Positions 8,515-15,404 of a stretch of 52,544 nucleotides of DNA are shown one piece after another. Each line of letters begins with the position of its first letter. Position 1 is the first letter of the stretch. Where the stretch lies: assembly GCA_021847485.1 (NCBI GenBank), contig JAJZRA010000008.1:1-52544 (forward strand). Reading direction: 5' to 3'. The notes under the pieces were generated by a model. The model searched no databases. It was not told the origin of the DNA and was given only the letters and a program-made list of their open reading frames with translations. The DNA is from a bacterium (GTDB lineage Bacteria > Elusimicrobiota > Elusimicrobia > Elusimicrobiales > UBA9959). Both the position numbers and the translations under genes were made by a program.

Positions 8515-8829
8515 TCAGGCCCTCTTCTTCGGGGTCTTCCCCTCGCCGGCGGCGGAGAGCAGGGCCCGGGTGGCTATCATGCCGGCGGCCTTGGCGTTCT
8601 TCTTCGCCAGGTCCAGCCGGCACTGCTGGTTGAGGGCCTCGTTGAAATAATCTCCGGGAGAGAAACTTTCGGCGGCGCCCGAGAAAGAGACGGCGTAGAA
8701 GCCTGCGCCGGCGGCCTTCACGGCGATGCCGGCCCTGCCGGCGAAGACGAAGGCCGCCAGCCTGAGGGCCTCGCCGGAGTAGACGGCCGCGTCCACGCGG
8801 ACGGAGGCCTTGTCGGAGTTCTTGGTCAT
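8515..8829 (-). CDS. HxsD-like small protein, copy 1
   Basis: The 104-aa product has the HxsD layout: an N-terminal strand (SVRVDAAVYSGEALRLAAFVF), a second strand pair, then a helix NEALNQQCRLDLAKKN that parallels the LLNDYxLRE-type signature of the family. HxsD proteins accompany the HxsB/HxsC radical SAM pair; I suspect a peptide-recognition or chaperone role, by analogy with other small radical SAM partner proteins. The ATG overlaps the HxsB-like stop (ATGA). The end is odd: after the TGA at 8515, another frame keeps coding-like third positions for 14 more codons up to a TGA just before the next ATG, so a frameshift at the 3' end is possible. Confidence 0.68.
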   Translation of the reverse strand: MTKNSDKASVRVDAAVYSGEALRLAAFVFAGRAGIAVKAAGAGFYAVSFSGAAESFSPGDYFNEALNQQCRLDLAKKNAKAAGMIATRALLSAAGEGKTPKKRA

Positions 8830-10277
8830 TTTTGCACCCACTTCCTGAGCACGGCCTCGTTGGCCGGCTTCTTCAGCAGGCCGAAGAGCGCGCCGAACGT
8901 CCCCTTGAACAGGGCGCAGCGGTCGTTGACGGCCATGTCCCCCCACAGCGAACCCTGCGTCTCGTAGTTATAGACGGGACAGACCCCGCAGTAGGGCCTG
9001 TAGACGCAGCGGGCGCAGTCCGGCTGGGACTCCAGGTTGGAGGCGAGCACGCAGGCCCTGGCGGCGCCGCCGGTCAGCACCTTGCGGTAAGAGTCCTTGC
9101 GCACGTTGCCTATCCTGAAGGCGTCGTCGCCGTCCCAGCCGACCATGCGGCCTTCGTCGCAGGTATAGAGGTCGCCGTTATAGTTGTAGGCGATCTGGCC
9201 TATCGCCGCGCCGCAAGGGCAGCGCGCGTCCAGGTACCCCGGGTCCCGGAAGTTGAGCACTTTCTCCAGCATCGTGGCCGACATCTTCTCGCGGATAACG
9301 ACTCCGGAGCGGTTCAGCTTCAGGATGTAGTCGAGGCTGTCCAGGTAGAACTTCGCGAAATCGGCCGCCGTGTAGCCGATGCGGTCCCAGTATTTCCTGG
9401 CGTAGCCGATCGGCGCGAGCGGCCGCACGAAGACGTCCTCGAGCCCCAGCTTGACGTACTCGTCGACGATCTCCTTGTGGCGGCCGAGCGAGCAGCGGGA
9501 CACCGTCAGCAGCGCGCTGGGCTTGAACGTGCGGTACTCCGGGACCTGCCGTTTGTACTTCTCCTGGAAATACCGGAGCCACTTCACGGTGGCGGCGTGC
9601 GAGTCGCCCCCGGAATAGACCCGGTTGCGGTTGTGCAGGTCCGCGGGCCCGTCGAGCGAGGTGCAGATGGAGACCTCGTTCTCCATCAGGAAGCGCGCCT
9701 TCTCCACGGTCATCAGGCTGAAGTTGGAGACCAGCGCCAGCTGCAGGTCCTTGCCGGCCCTGGCGGCCCGGGCCCTGGCGTGCAGCACGGCCGCGGTCAG
9801 GGCGTCCCAGTTCAGCAGCGGTTCGCCGCCCTGGAACTCTATGGTGATATTGGGGTTAGGGGAGCCGAAGGCGAAATCCACGCATTTGCGGGCCGTGGCC
9901 GGGCTCATGTCGGTGTCCCTGGCGCCCACGCCGGCGGCGGCCGACTGGCAGTAGAGGCACTTGTGATTGCAGCGCAGCGTCAGCACGAGGATGTGCAGGC
10001 CCGGGCCGGAGGCCAGGTGCGAGTTCGCGGAGCGCCACCGGGCGGCGAGGCCCTCGAAGTCGAGGCGGTCGCGGACGAAACCCTTGGCGGCGAGGTCCCC
10101 GTAGAGCGGGTGCTTGTCGCTCAGCCCGCCGGACATCAGGGCCTCGAAGTCGCGCAGTCCGAGCCACGCGTAGTGTCCGGAATCGTTGGTCACCAGGCAC
10201 CTGTCGCCGTCGCGGCGCCACAGCAGGTGCGGGGCCCCGGGGCGGCTAGTTCTTTCTGCGGCTTTTTTTTGCGCCAT
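8826..10277 (-). CDS. hxsB: HxsB-like radical SAM/SPASM maturase
   Basis: The 483-aa protein has an N-terminal substrate-domain-like part (DGDRCLVTNDSGHYAWL, residues 23-39), the radical SAM motif at C103, C107 and C110, QGGEPL, and a full SPASM region. That region includes CPCGAA, GDLYTCDEGRM, then CARCVYRPYCGVCPVYNYETQG and a last NDRC. The TCDEGRM and CGVCPVYNY...NDRC combination matches my memory of the His-Xaa-Ser system maturase HxsB. Such enzymes install a radical-derived cross-link or modification in a ribosomally made protein. The ATG at 10277 overlaps the preceding gene by 32 nt across a run of eight A. It is flanked by HxsD-like genes on both sides. Confidence 0.8.
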   Translation of the reverse strand: MAQKKAAERTSRPGAPHLLWRRDGDRCLVTNDSGHYAWLGLRDFEALMSGGLSDKHPLYGDLAAKGFVRDRLDFEGLAARWRSANSHLASGPGLHILVLTLRCNHKCLYCQSAAAGVGARDTDMSPATARKCVDFAFGSPNPNITIEFQGGEPLLNWDALTAAVLHARARAARAGKDLQLALVSNFSLMTVEKARFLMENEVSICTSLDGPADLHNRNRVYSGGDSHAATVKWLRYFQEKYKRQVPEYRTFKPSALLTVSRCSLGRHKEIVDEYVKLGLEDVFVRPLAPIGYARKYWDRIGYTAADFAKFYLDSLDYILKLNRSGVVIREKMSATMLEKVLNFRDPGYLDARCPCGAAIGQIAYNYNGDLYTCDEGRMVGWDGDDAFRIGNVRKDSYRKVLTGGAARACVLASNLESQPDCARCVYRPYCGVCPVYNYETQGSLWGDMAVNDRCALFKGTFGALFGLLKKPANEAVLRKWVQK

Positions 10278-10731
10278 ACTTGTCTTCCCAGGTCTTCGTG
10301 ATGCCGAGGGGGTCCGCCGCGCCGCCGGCGGCGGCCTCCTGCTTGATCTCCGCCTCCACCTGCGCGATCAGGGCGTCGAGCTCTTTCTCCTGCTCCGGGG
10401 TCAGGCCGGAATCGTCCTGGCGGGCCGGGGCTTTTTCCGGCTCGCCCGCGAGGGCCTTCAGCAGCATGAAATCCCTGAGCTCGCGGTTGGCCTCCCAGAG
10501 GGAGGCGCGCAGGCGCTCGTCGGCCAGCTCGGCCCGGAACGCGGCCGCGGCCCCGGCCGCGGTGCAACCGCCCGTCGGTTCCAGTTCCACGACCGCCGTC
10601 CCTGGGCCGTCCAGCCGGATAAAGACCCTGGCCGAGCGGCTGGCCGCGTGCGCGGCGTAGCGTACCGTCTCCAGCGCGCAGTCCGCCAGGCTTACGCGCA
10701 CCTCCGTCCTCTTGTTGCCGGTCTTGTTCAG
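10246..10731 (-). CDS. HxsD-like protein, copy 2, with C-terminal tail; probable CTG start
   Basis: The core (VRVSLADCALETVRYAAHAA, then FRAELADERLRASLWEANRE) follows the HxsD pattern even better than copy 1, followed by an acidic/basic tail of about 60 residues ending in KKSRRKN. An in-frame GTG at 10701 directly abuts its own GGAGG, which is too close. A CTG at 10731 lies five bases behind a strong GGGAGG (10737-10742) and gives an N-terminus equal in length to copy 1; I therefore prefer 10731 (161 aa). No ATG is available in frame before the upstream stop. It is the second gene of the operon, 21 bases behind the secreted-protein gene, and overlaps the HxsB-like gene by 32 nt. Confidence 0.65.
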   Translation of the reverse strand: MNKTGNKRTEVRVSLADCALETVRYAAHAASRSARVFIRLDGPGTAVVELEPTGGCTAAGAAAAFRAELADERLRASLWEANRELRDFMLLKALAGEPEKAPARQDDSGLTPEQEKELDALIAQVEAEIKQEAAAGGAADPLGITKTWEDKYGAKKSRRKN

Positions 10732-10752
10732 ATCTTCCTCCCGATAAAAACG

Positions 10753-11487
10753 TCAGCTCACCTGGATGCGGCAGCAGATCATATTGCCGGAGCAGTTCAT
10801 CTCGTAATGCGGCACCCAGCGCCCCGGGTTCTCCAGCGCGCCGCCCAGGAACAACAGGCCCCCGGAAGGGCAGGCGGCGCCGCCGCCGTAGCTGCCCATG
10901 AAGAAATAGCCGGGCGGGCAGGGCGTGGTCGACCCGCTGGAGTAGCCCACCATGCGGCAGACGCCCATCAGATAGCCGTTGTCGATCTGGACGTTGCCGT
11001 TGACGTGCAGGCGCTGCGCCGGGTTGGTGCCGACGCCCAGGTTGGCGTTGTCCACGCGCAGCATGCCGGGGGCGCCCATGATGATCCTGGCGTTGAAATC
11101 GGCGCTGGAGGTATTGGCGAAGTCTATGAAGGGCGTGCCGCCGCTGGAATCGGAGCGCAGCTCTATGCCGACATTGGGGTCGTCGTCCACCACGAAGCGG
11201 TCCATGGAGTTCTTGTTCATCTTCACTTCCAGGACCCCCTGGGGGTTGTCGTTGCGGATACCGACGGCGTAGCGGTTGCCGTTGTTGCCTTCCCGGGCGA
11301 GGAGGGTGCGCTGGGTGGTAAGCAGGCTTACGTAACCGCCGTAGGGGGCCGGGTAATAGGTGGTGAGCTGCAGCGTCTCCGAACCCAGCGGCCTGGGGTG
11401 CCAGCACAGGAACAGCAACGCCAGCGCAAGGAAGGCGGACCTCCGCGTGAACCTGAACTGCAGCGTCACTATATTCTCGTTCTCCAT
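10753..11487 (-). CDS. Secreted protein with TTYYPAPYGGY motif and cysteine-rich C-terminus; candidate substrate
   Basis: The 244-aa protein begins with a basic stretch and a hydrophobic segment (about residues 14-32), then LTTYYPAPYGGYVSLLTT, a motif I associate with a large family of exported proteins in Elusimicrobiota-like genomes. The middle resembles tail-fibre or adhesin repeats (VGTNPAQRLHVNGNV). The last 70 residues contain six cysteines (VCRM, TPCPPGYF, AACPSG, NCSG, MICCRI). It is the first gene of the radical SAM operon, behind a good promoter, so it is the best candidate for the protein that is modified and processed. It has no His-Xaa-Ser repeats and no classic pilin G-F-T-L-x-E site, so both roles are inference. 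Confidence 0.7.
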   Translation of the reverse strand: MENENIVTLQFRFTRRSAFLALALLFLCWHPRPLGSETLQLTTYYPAPYGGYVSLLTTQRTLLAREGNNGNRYAVGIRNDNPQGVLEVKMNKNSMDRFVVDDDPNVGIELRSDSSGGTPFIDFANTSSADFNARIIMGAPGMLRVDNANLGVGTNPAQRLHVNGNVQIDNGYLMGVCRMVGYSSGSTTPCPPGYFFMGSYGGGAACPSGGLLFLGGALENPGRWVPHYEMNCSGNMICCRIQVS

Positions 11488-11564
11488 AAGACCCCCTCTT
11501 CCCTCGCCGCCGGCGGGACAAAAGACATGGGAGCGGAACGGCCGGCCGGCGCCGGCCCGCATTC

Positions 11565-11598
11565 AGTATAGTCTAATACAAATATTCGCGGTTTTCAA
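11565..11598 (-). promoter_or_regulatory. Sigma-70-type promoter of the radical SAM operon
   Basis: On the minus strand TTGAAA (11598-11593) is followed after exactly 17 bases by TAGACT (11575-11570), with an alternative TATACT at 11570-11565. Transcription would start near 11563 and leave about a 76-nt leader before the ATG at 11487. It is one of the two best promoter matches in the window. Confidence 0.6.
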
Positions 11599-11614
11599 TA
11601 CGCGGGCGCGTATT
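11597..11614. repeat. Inverted repeat overlapping the -35 box of the operon promoter
   Basis: Two 8-base arms, AATACGCG and CGCGTATT, are separated by GG. The repeat overlaps the first bases of the -35 box of the radical SAM operon and touches the stop codon of the barstar gene. It may be an operator. No T-run follows in either direction, which argues against a terminator. Confidence 0.45.
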
Positions 11615-12000
11615 TAAAGAAGGACCACCTTGAACTGCACGTTCAACTTTTCCGCCAGGAACTCCGCGGCCTCGGCCGCCACTTCCCTGAAGACGGCCAT
11701 CTCGTCCGCGGACGCGGAGAGGAAAGCCCCCGAGTTCAGCACGGCCAGCACGTAGCCCCGGGCGGGGTTGAACTCCGGCATGGAGCGCAGGCAGTCGAGC
11801 AGGGCGTCCCAGTTGCGCCCGAAATAGGAGGGGAACTTCAGCGCCGCGGCGGCCTCGGTCATCAGGCCGTCCTTGCCGCGCGACTTCGAGCCGTCCATGA
11901 AAGCGGTGAAATAGAACGGCGGAGGGAATCTTTCAACGACTCCCTCCGCCGTACCGTCCGGCCGCAGGTCGATGAAAACCTCGTCGCCGGGACGCGCCAT
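11614..12000 (-). CDS. Barstar-family ribonuclease inhibitor
   Basis: The 128-aa protein has the barstar core: FMDGSKSRGKDGLMTE, then ALKFPSYFGRNWDALLDCL, matching the fold's conserved PxYFGxNWDALxDCL segment whose helix plugs the RNase active site. It has no signal peptide, so it would act in the cytoplasm. The start lies four bases behind the stop of the secreted RNase gene, so the pair is co-transcribed, as expected for an enzyme and its inhibitor. An unusually long first strand region (about 30 residues) precedes the core. Confidence 0.85.
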   Translation of the reverse strand: MARPGDEVFIDLRPDGTAEGVVERFPPPFYFTAFMDGSKSRGKDGLMTEAAAALKFPSYFGRNWDALLDCLRSMPEFNPARGYVLAVLNSGAFLSASADEMAVFREVAAEAAEFLAEKLNVQFKVVLL

Positions 12001-12004
12001 CCGC

Positions 12005-12571
12005 TCAGTAGACCACGGTCAGCTCGATAAAATGCGCGTAATGGTCCGGCGTGTAGTAGACGTGCTGGCCGCCGCCGATGATCACGCGCTCGGAGCCGCG
12101 GGCGCTCAGGTCGGGGGCGACCTGGTAGGTCTGACCGCCGATGGTGACGGTATGCGGCGCGCTGCCGGTCAGCAGCGTGTATTCATGGTAGTAGCCCCTG
12201 GGCTGCTGGGGCAGGCGGCCTTCTTTATTGGAGAAGATCGCGCCGTCCTGCGAATAGGGCAGGTGGACGCCGTTATAAATGTCGGTGAGCAGCTTCATGA
12301 TCGCCTTGACGCGGGCGTTGTCCTCGACGGCAGGCGAGAAGGTGCGGCCGGGGCGGGGGCAGTCGGCGGAGGATCTCTCCGCTGCGGCCTCGGGGGCCTT
12401 GACCTCGGGCAGCGCCGGCAGCTCGACGTAATTGCCGGCCGTCATCAGGTCGGAGAGCGCGGGCGCCTCGGGCGCGGCGGCGGGGGCCGGCTGCGCGAAA
12501 AGGTTCGCGGAGGGGAAAGCGAGGGCGGCTACGACTGCGACTTTCAACCACAGGTTCTTGTTCTTCATCAT
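12005..12571 (-). CDS. Secreted barnase-type guanyl-specific ribonuclease
   Basis: The 188-aa precursor has a signal peptide (MKNKNLWLKVAVVAALAF, ending near LFA-Q), a proline/alanine-rich linker to about residue 70, and a C-terminal microbial RNase domain. GYYHEYTL carries the general base (E130), SERVIIGG the arginine (R162) and YYTPDHYAHF the general acid (H177), the barnase Glu-Arg-His set. It should cut single-stranded RNA outside the cytoplasm. The ATG at 12571 is supported by AAGGA at 12577-12581. The barstar gene follows directly. Such pairs serve nutrient scavenging or bacterial competition; the sequence does not decide which. Confidence 0.87.
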   Translation of the reverse strand: MMKNKNLWLKVAVVAALAFPSANLFAQPAPAAAPEAPALSDLMTAGNYVELPALPEVKAPEAAAERSSADCPRPGRTFSPAVEDNARVKAIMKLLTDIYNGVHLPYSQDGAIFSNKEGRLPQQPRGYYHEYTLLTGSAPHTVTIGGQTYQVAPDLSARGSERVIIGGGQHVYYTPDHYAHFIELTVVY

Positions 12572-12593
12572 GCTGGTCCTTATCGGCCGTCTT

Positions 12594-12599
12594 ATTGTA
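12594..12599 (-). promoter_or_regulatory. -10 candidate (TACAAT) of the RNase/barstar pair
   Basis: TACAAT on the minus strand would start transcription near 12587, just upstream of the AAGGA ribosome binding site. No good -35 hexamer lies 16-18 bases upstream, so an activator or another sigma factor may be needed. The AT-rich block upstream is listed separately. Confidence 0.35.
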
Positions 12600-12604
12600 C
12601 GCAA

Positions 12605-12687
12605 TACTTCACATATAGTTTAGGGTCTGAAAAATATTTGGCGAGGGTCATAGGGCCCACCAAAGCATAGGACTAAAGTCCTAAATG
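12605..12687 (-). other. Patterned AT-rich intergenic element with a 7-bp palindrome and two GACCCT blocks
   Basis: Read on the minus strand, TAGGACT-TT-AGTCCTA (the TAG stop of the upstream glycosyltransferase gene lies in it) is followed by two GACCCT blocks, separated by an A/T-rich run. Base composition differs sharply from the surroundings. It could be a terminator-like hairpin plus an activator-binding or riboregulatory region for the secreted RNase. No known riboswitch consensus was recognised. Confidence 0.35.
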
Positions 12688-14685
12688 CCCGTCCCGGCCG
12701 CCGCGCCCCCTTGCGGCCAGCCGGTCCCCCAGCGCCTTGCGGAAAGCCGCCGCCGACCGCGCCCACTCCCCGCTCCCGAACTCTCCGGTGTAAAAATCCA
12801 GCCTGCGCTCGGCCTCCGCGTGGTCCCCCCTGGCCGCGGCACCCAGCGCCAGCAGCAGCGGCCGTTCAGCGTCCTCGGGCCCGGAATCCAGCACCCTTTT
12901 CATGGTCAGCGCCCAGACGGGGGAGCCCTCCAGTATCTGGGCCGCGGCCAGGTCGGCAGCGCACGCGCGGCAGGCCGGGTCCAGGCGCAGGGCGGCGGCG
13001 AATTTAAGACCGGCTTCCGCGGGCAGGCCGGCCTTAAGGGCGCAAAGCCCCTCGCCGCGGGCCGTACGCGCCCTGTCCGCCGGCGAGTCCGCGCGGTAGA
13101 ACCCTATTTTCACCCGTACCGGCGCCCTGGTCTCGGAACCCAGGAAGATCGTATAGAACCTGTGCGCGAAGGAGCTCTCGGCCGGGAAGGCCGGCGTCCC
13201 GGCAGGGGGCGGCAGCCAGTCCGCCGAGCAGCCGGGAGCGCGGCCGCCGCCGGGCCCGGAGAAGATCTGGCAGGGAGCCGAGACGTACTTCAGCACACAG
13301 GACGGAGCCGGGGCCGAGCAGTCGCCGCGCAGCAGCGGGAAATATTTAAGCAGCACGGGGCGCCTTGAATCGTCCGGGGCATAATCCAGGGCGCAGCCCG
13401 GCGGCCAGGCCCCGGAGGCCTTCAGCAGCAGCTGCCATTCCAGGTCGTTCGTGCGCAGGCTGCCGTCAAAAGAGCGGGCCGCGCGGACGTTGCCCCAAAG
13501 ATAGAGGGCGCATAGCGCGGCCAGCGCGGCCCACCGGGCCCGGGGGGCGCGCCCGCCCCAGGCCGCGCTCCAGGCCAGGCCGGCCAGCCACGCGAACGGC
13601 ACAAGGAAGTAGAGCTGGTGCCGCATGAACTGCAGGGGGTACTCGTCCAGCGGCATGAAGACCGCGGAAAGGAACAGGACGGACAGCAGCGCGGCCCAGG
13701 CCTGCGCGCCCGGCCGCCCATCGGCGGAGCGGGGACGCTTAAGGAAGACCAGCGCGAAACCGCCGGCCGTCAGCGCCCAGGCCGCGGCCGACGGCAGGTG
13801 CAGGACCAGGCCCAGGTCCCGGCTCCAGAACTGGTAGACGAAGTTGCGGGCGGCCTGCAGCGGGCCGAATTCCTGAGGGCCGTTGTAAGGGAAGACGGCG
13901 ACGATCTTCAGGTACCACGCCGCGCAGAGAAAGGCCGCCCCGGCCGCCAGCGCCAGGGCCGGGGCCCGGCGCCCGGGGGCGGCCAGCAGGCGCCCAGCGC
14001 CTCCCTCCCGGCGGGCCAGCGAAGCCGCCAGCAGGAAGGCAGGCACGGGGGCCAGCTCGTAGCGCCCGGCCCAGACGAGGAACAGGGCGCCCAGCGCCGC
14101 CGCGAACCCGGCCAGGCCGCGCCTCCCCGCGTCCACGGCGGCCGCGGCGTAGAGCGCCGCGCAGAGGTAGAAAAGGTTGGCCGGCGTGGTGGAGACCGTG
14201 CGGGCGTTGAGCGCGGAAAGGAAATCCAGCAGCAGGAAGGCGCCGCCGGCCGCCGCCGCGGAACCGCCGAGCCCGCCGCGCCGCAGGAACGCGTACATCA
14301 GCAGCGCGGCCAGGAAGACCAGCAGCGAGTTCAGCGCCGGCACGGCGGCCAGCGAATTCCCGCTAGCCGCGTCGCCCAGCGCCGTCAGCAGCAGCGGCGA
14401 GACCTCCTTGCCGGAAAAGCAGTCGCGCAGCCGCGAATGCCCGAACGGGGCCTGGCCCAGATACTGGAAATCGTGGTCGTTGTCGTAGCCGCCGCGCAGC
14501 GGGACCCCCGAGAAGGCGGCCTGCCACGCCAGGAACAGCGCCGCCGCGGCGGCGAGCGCGGCGAGCGCGCGGCGGGGGCCGGCGCCGCGGGCCCATTCCA
14601 ACAGGTCCGCGCCGAGCAGCCAGGCCGTCAGCAGGAAGGAGGCCGCCAGCGCGGCGCAGAAGGCGTAGAGCGGCCAGGGCCCCAT
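12673..14685 (-). CDS. Large polytopic membrane protein, GT-C-type glycosyltransferase-like, with C-terminal TPR-like part
   Basis: The 670-aa protein has some ten or more hydrophobic helices in the first 420 residues, with an acidic periplasmic loop after the second helix (GGYDNDHDFQYLG). That loop position and its acidic residues resemble lipid-linked-sugar glycosyltransferases of the ArnT/PMT class. The last 200 residues are soluble, alanine-rich and helical (ALKAGLPAEAGLKFAAALRL), like tetratricopeptide repeats. It overlaps the family 2 glycosyltransferase gene by ATGA, so the two likely use the same polyprenyl-linked sugar route. I do not recognise a specific family member. Confidence 0.65.
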   Translation of the reverse strand: MGPWPLYAFCAALAASFLLTAWLLGADLLEWARGAGPRRALAALAAAAALFLAWQAAFSGVPLRGGYDNDHDFQYLGQAPFGHSRLRDCFSGKEVSPLLLTALGDAASGNSLAAVPALNSLLVFLAALLMYAFLRRGGLGGSAAAAGGAFLLLDFLSALNARTVSTTPANLFYLCAALYAAAAVDAGRRGLAGFAAALGALFLVWAGRYELAPVPAFLLAASLARREGGAGRLLAAPGRRAPALALAAGAAFLCAAWYLKIVAVFPYNGPQEFGPLQAARNFVYQFWSRDLGLVLHLPSAAAWALTAGGFALVFLKRPRSADGRPGAQAWAALLSVLFLSAVFMPLDEYPLQFMRHQLYFLVPFAWLAGLAWSAAWGGRAPRARWAALAALCALYLWGNVRAARSFDGSLRTNDLEWQLLLKASGAWPPGCALDYAPDDSRRPVLLKYFPLLRGDCSAPAPSCVLKYVSAPCQIFSGPGGGRAPGCSADWLPPPAGTPAFPAESSFAHRFYTIFLGSETRAPVRVKIGFYRADSPADRARTARGEGLCALKAGLPAEAGLKFAAALRLDPACRACAADLAAAQILEGSPVWALTMKRVLDSGPEDAERPLLLALGAAARGDHAEAERRLDFYTGEFGSGEWARSAAAFRKALGDRLAARGRGGRDGHLGL

Positions 14686-15404
14686 CAGGCGCCCCGCCGC
14701 AGCGCGGCGCGCAGGGCCGGGCCGGCCTTCACGTTGCGCCAGGACAGCGCCAGCCGGTCGCCCAGGCCGCGGTTCCAGCTGGAGACGCCCGCGTAGCGCG
14801 GGCGGGTCTCGACGTCGAAACGGACCTCGGCGTAGCCGGCCAGCCTGGCCGAGGCGTAGGCGTACAGGTCCAGCGAGAAATCGTGCGGCGGCGCCTCCCA
14901 GGTGTTCAGGAGGGCGCGGTCGAACAGCGTGGGCTGGCCGTTGACGTCGCGCAGGCGCACGCCCAGGCAGAGGCTGGAATACAGCGCCATCCCGGCGGTG
15001 AAGAAGCGGTCCGCGAGCGGGCGGCCGCGGCGCAGGCCCTTGACCAGCACCCGCCGGCCGCCGGCGCGCTCGAGCAGCAGCGCGGCGCGGAAGACGGCCG
15101 CCGGGTCGAACTGCAGGTCGGCGTGCACCCAGCCCACGGCGCGCCCGTACGAGGCCGCCAGCCCGTTGAGGATGCCGAAGCCGTAGCCGCGGTTGACGTC
15201 GACCTTGACGCCGCGCGCGAAAGGATAGAGCGGCAGCAGGCGCGCCAGCTCGGCGGCGGTGCCGTCGGTGGAGCCGTTGTCCACCAGGACCAGCTCGAAA
15301 TCCCTGCCCTCGCCGGCGGCGGCGAAGGCGTCGAGCAGGGCCGGCAGGCCCGCCGCCTCGTTGTAGCAGGGCACCACCACCGAGAAGGCCGGGATCCCGC
15401 TCAC
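14685..15404 (-). CDS. Family 2 glycosyltransferase (polyprenyl-phosphate sugar synthase-like)
   Basis: The 239-aa protein has the GT-A fold signature: VVVPCYNEAAGLPALLDAF, LVDNGSTDGT, VNRGYGFGILNGL, and HADLQFDP as the metal-binding DxD region. This pattern is typical of dolichyl- or undecaprenyl-phosphate sugar transferases, which would donate to the membrane glycosyltransferase encoded next. There are no membrane segments. The GTG start at 15404 overlaps the TGA of the nucleotidyltransferase gene (GTGA); a longer upstream frame lies inside that gene and was not used. Confidence 0.85.
   Translation of the reverse strand: MSGIPAFSVVVPCYNEAAGLPALLDAFAAAGEGRDFELVLVDNGSTDGTAAELARLLPLYPFARGVKVDVNRGYGFGILNGLAASYGRAVGWVHADLQFDPAAVFRAALLLERAGGRRVLVKGLRRGRPLADRFFTAGMALYSSLCLGVRLRDVNGQPTLFDRALLNTWEAPPHDFSLDLYAYASARLAGYAEVRFDVETRPRYAGVSSWNRGLGDRLALSWRNVKAGPALRAALRRGA

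Noticed and set aside
7500-11500. Type IV pilus locus
   Set aside because: An A24 peptidase alone is present; no pilus ATPase, platform protein or secretin is encoded, and the neighbours are radical SAM enzymes.
12590-12690. c-di-GMP (GEMM) riboswitch upstream of the RNase gene
   Set aside because: The conserved GEMM core and tetraloop-receptor sequences are not found; only a short palindrome is present.
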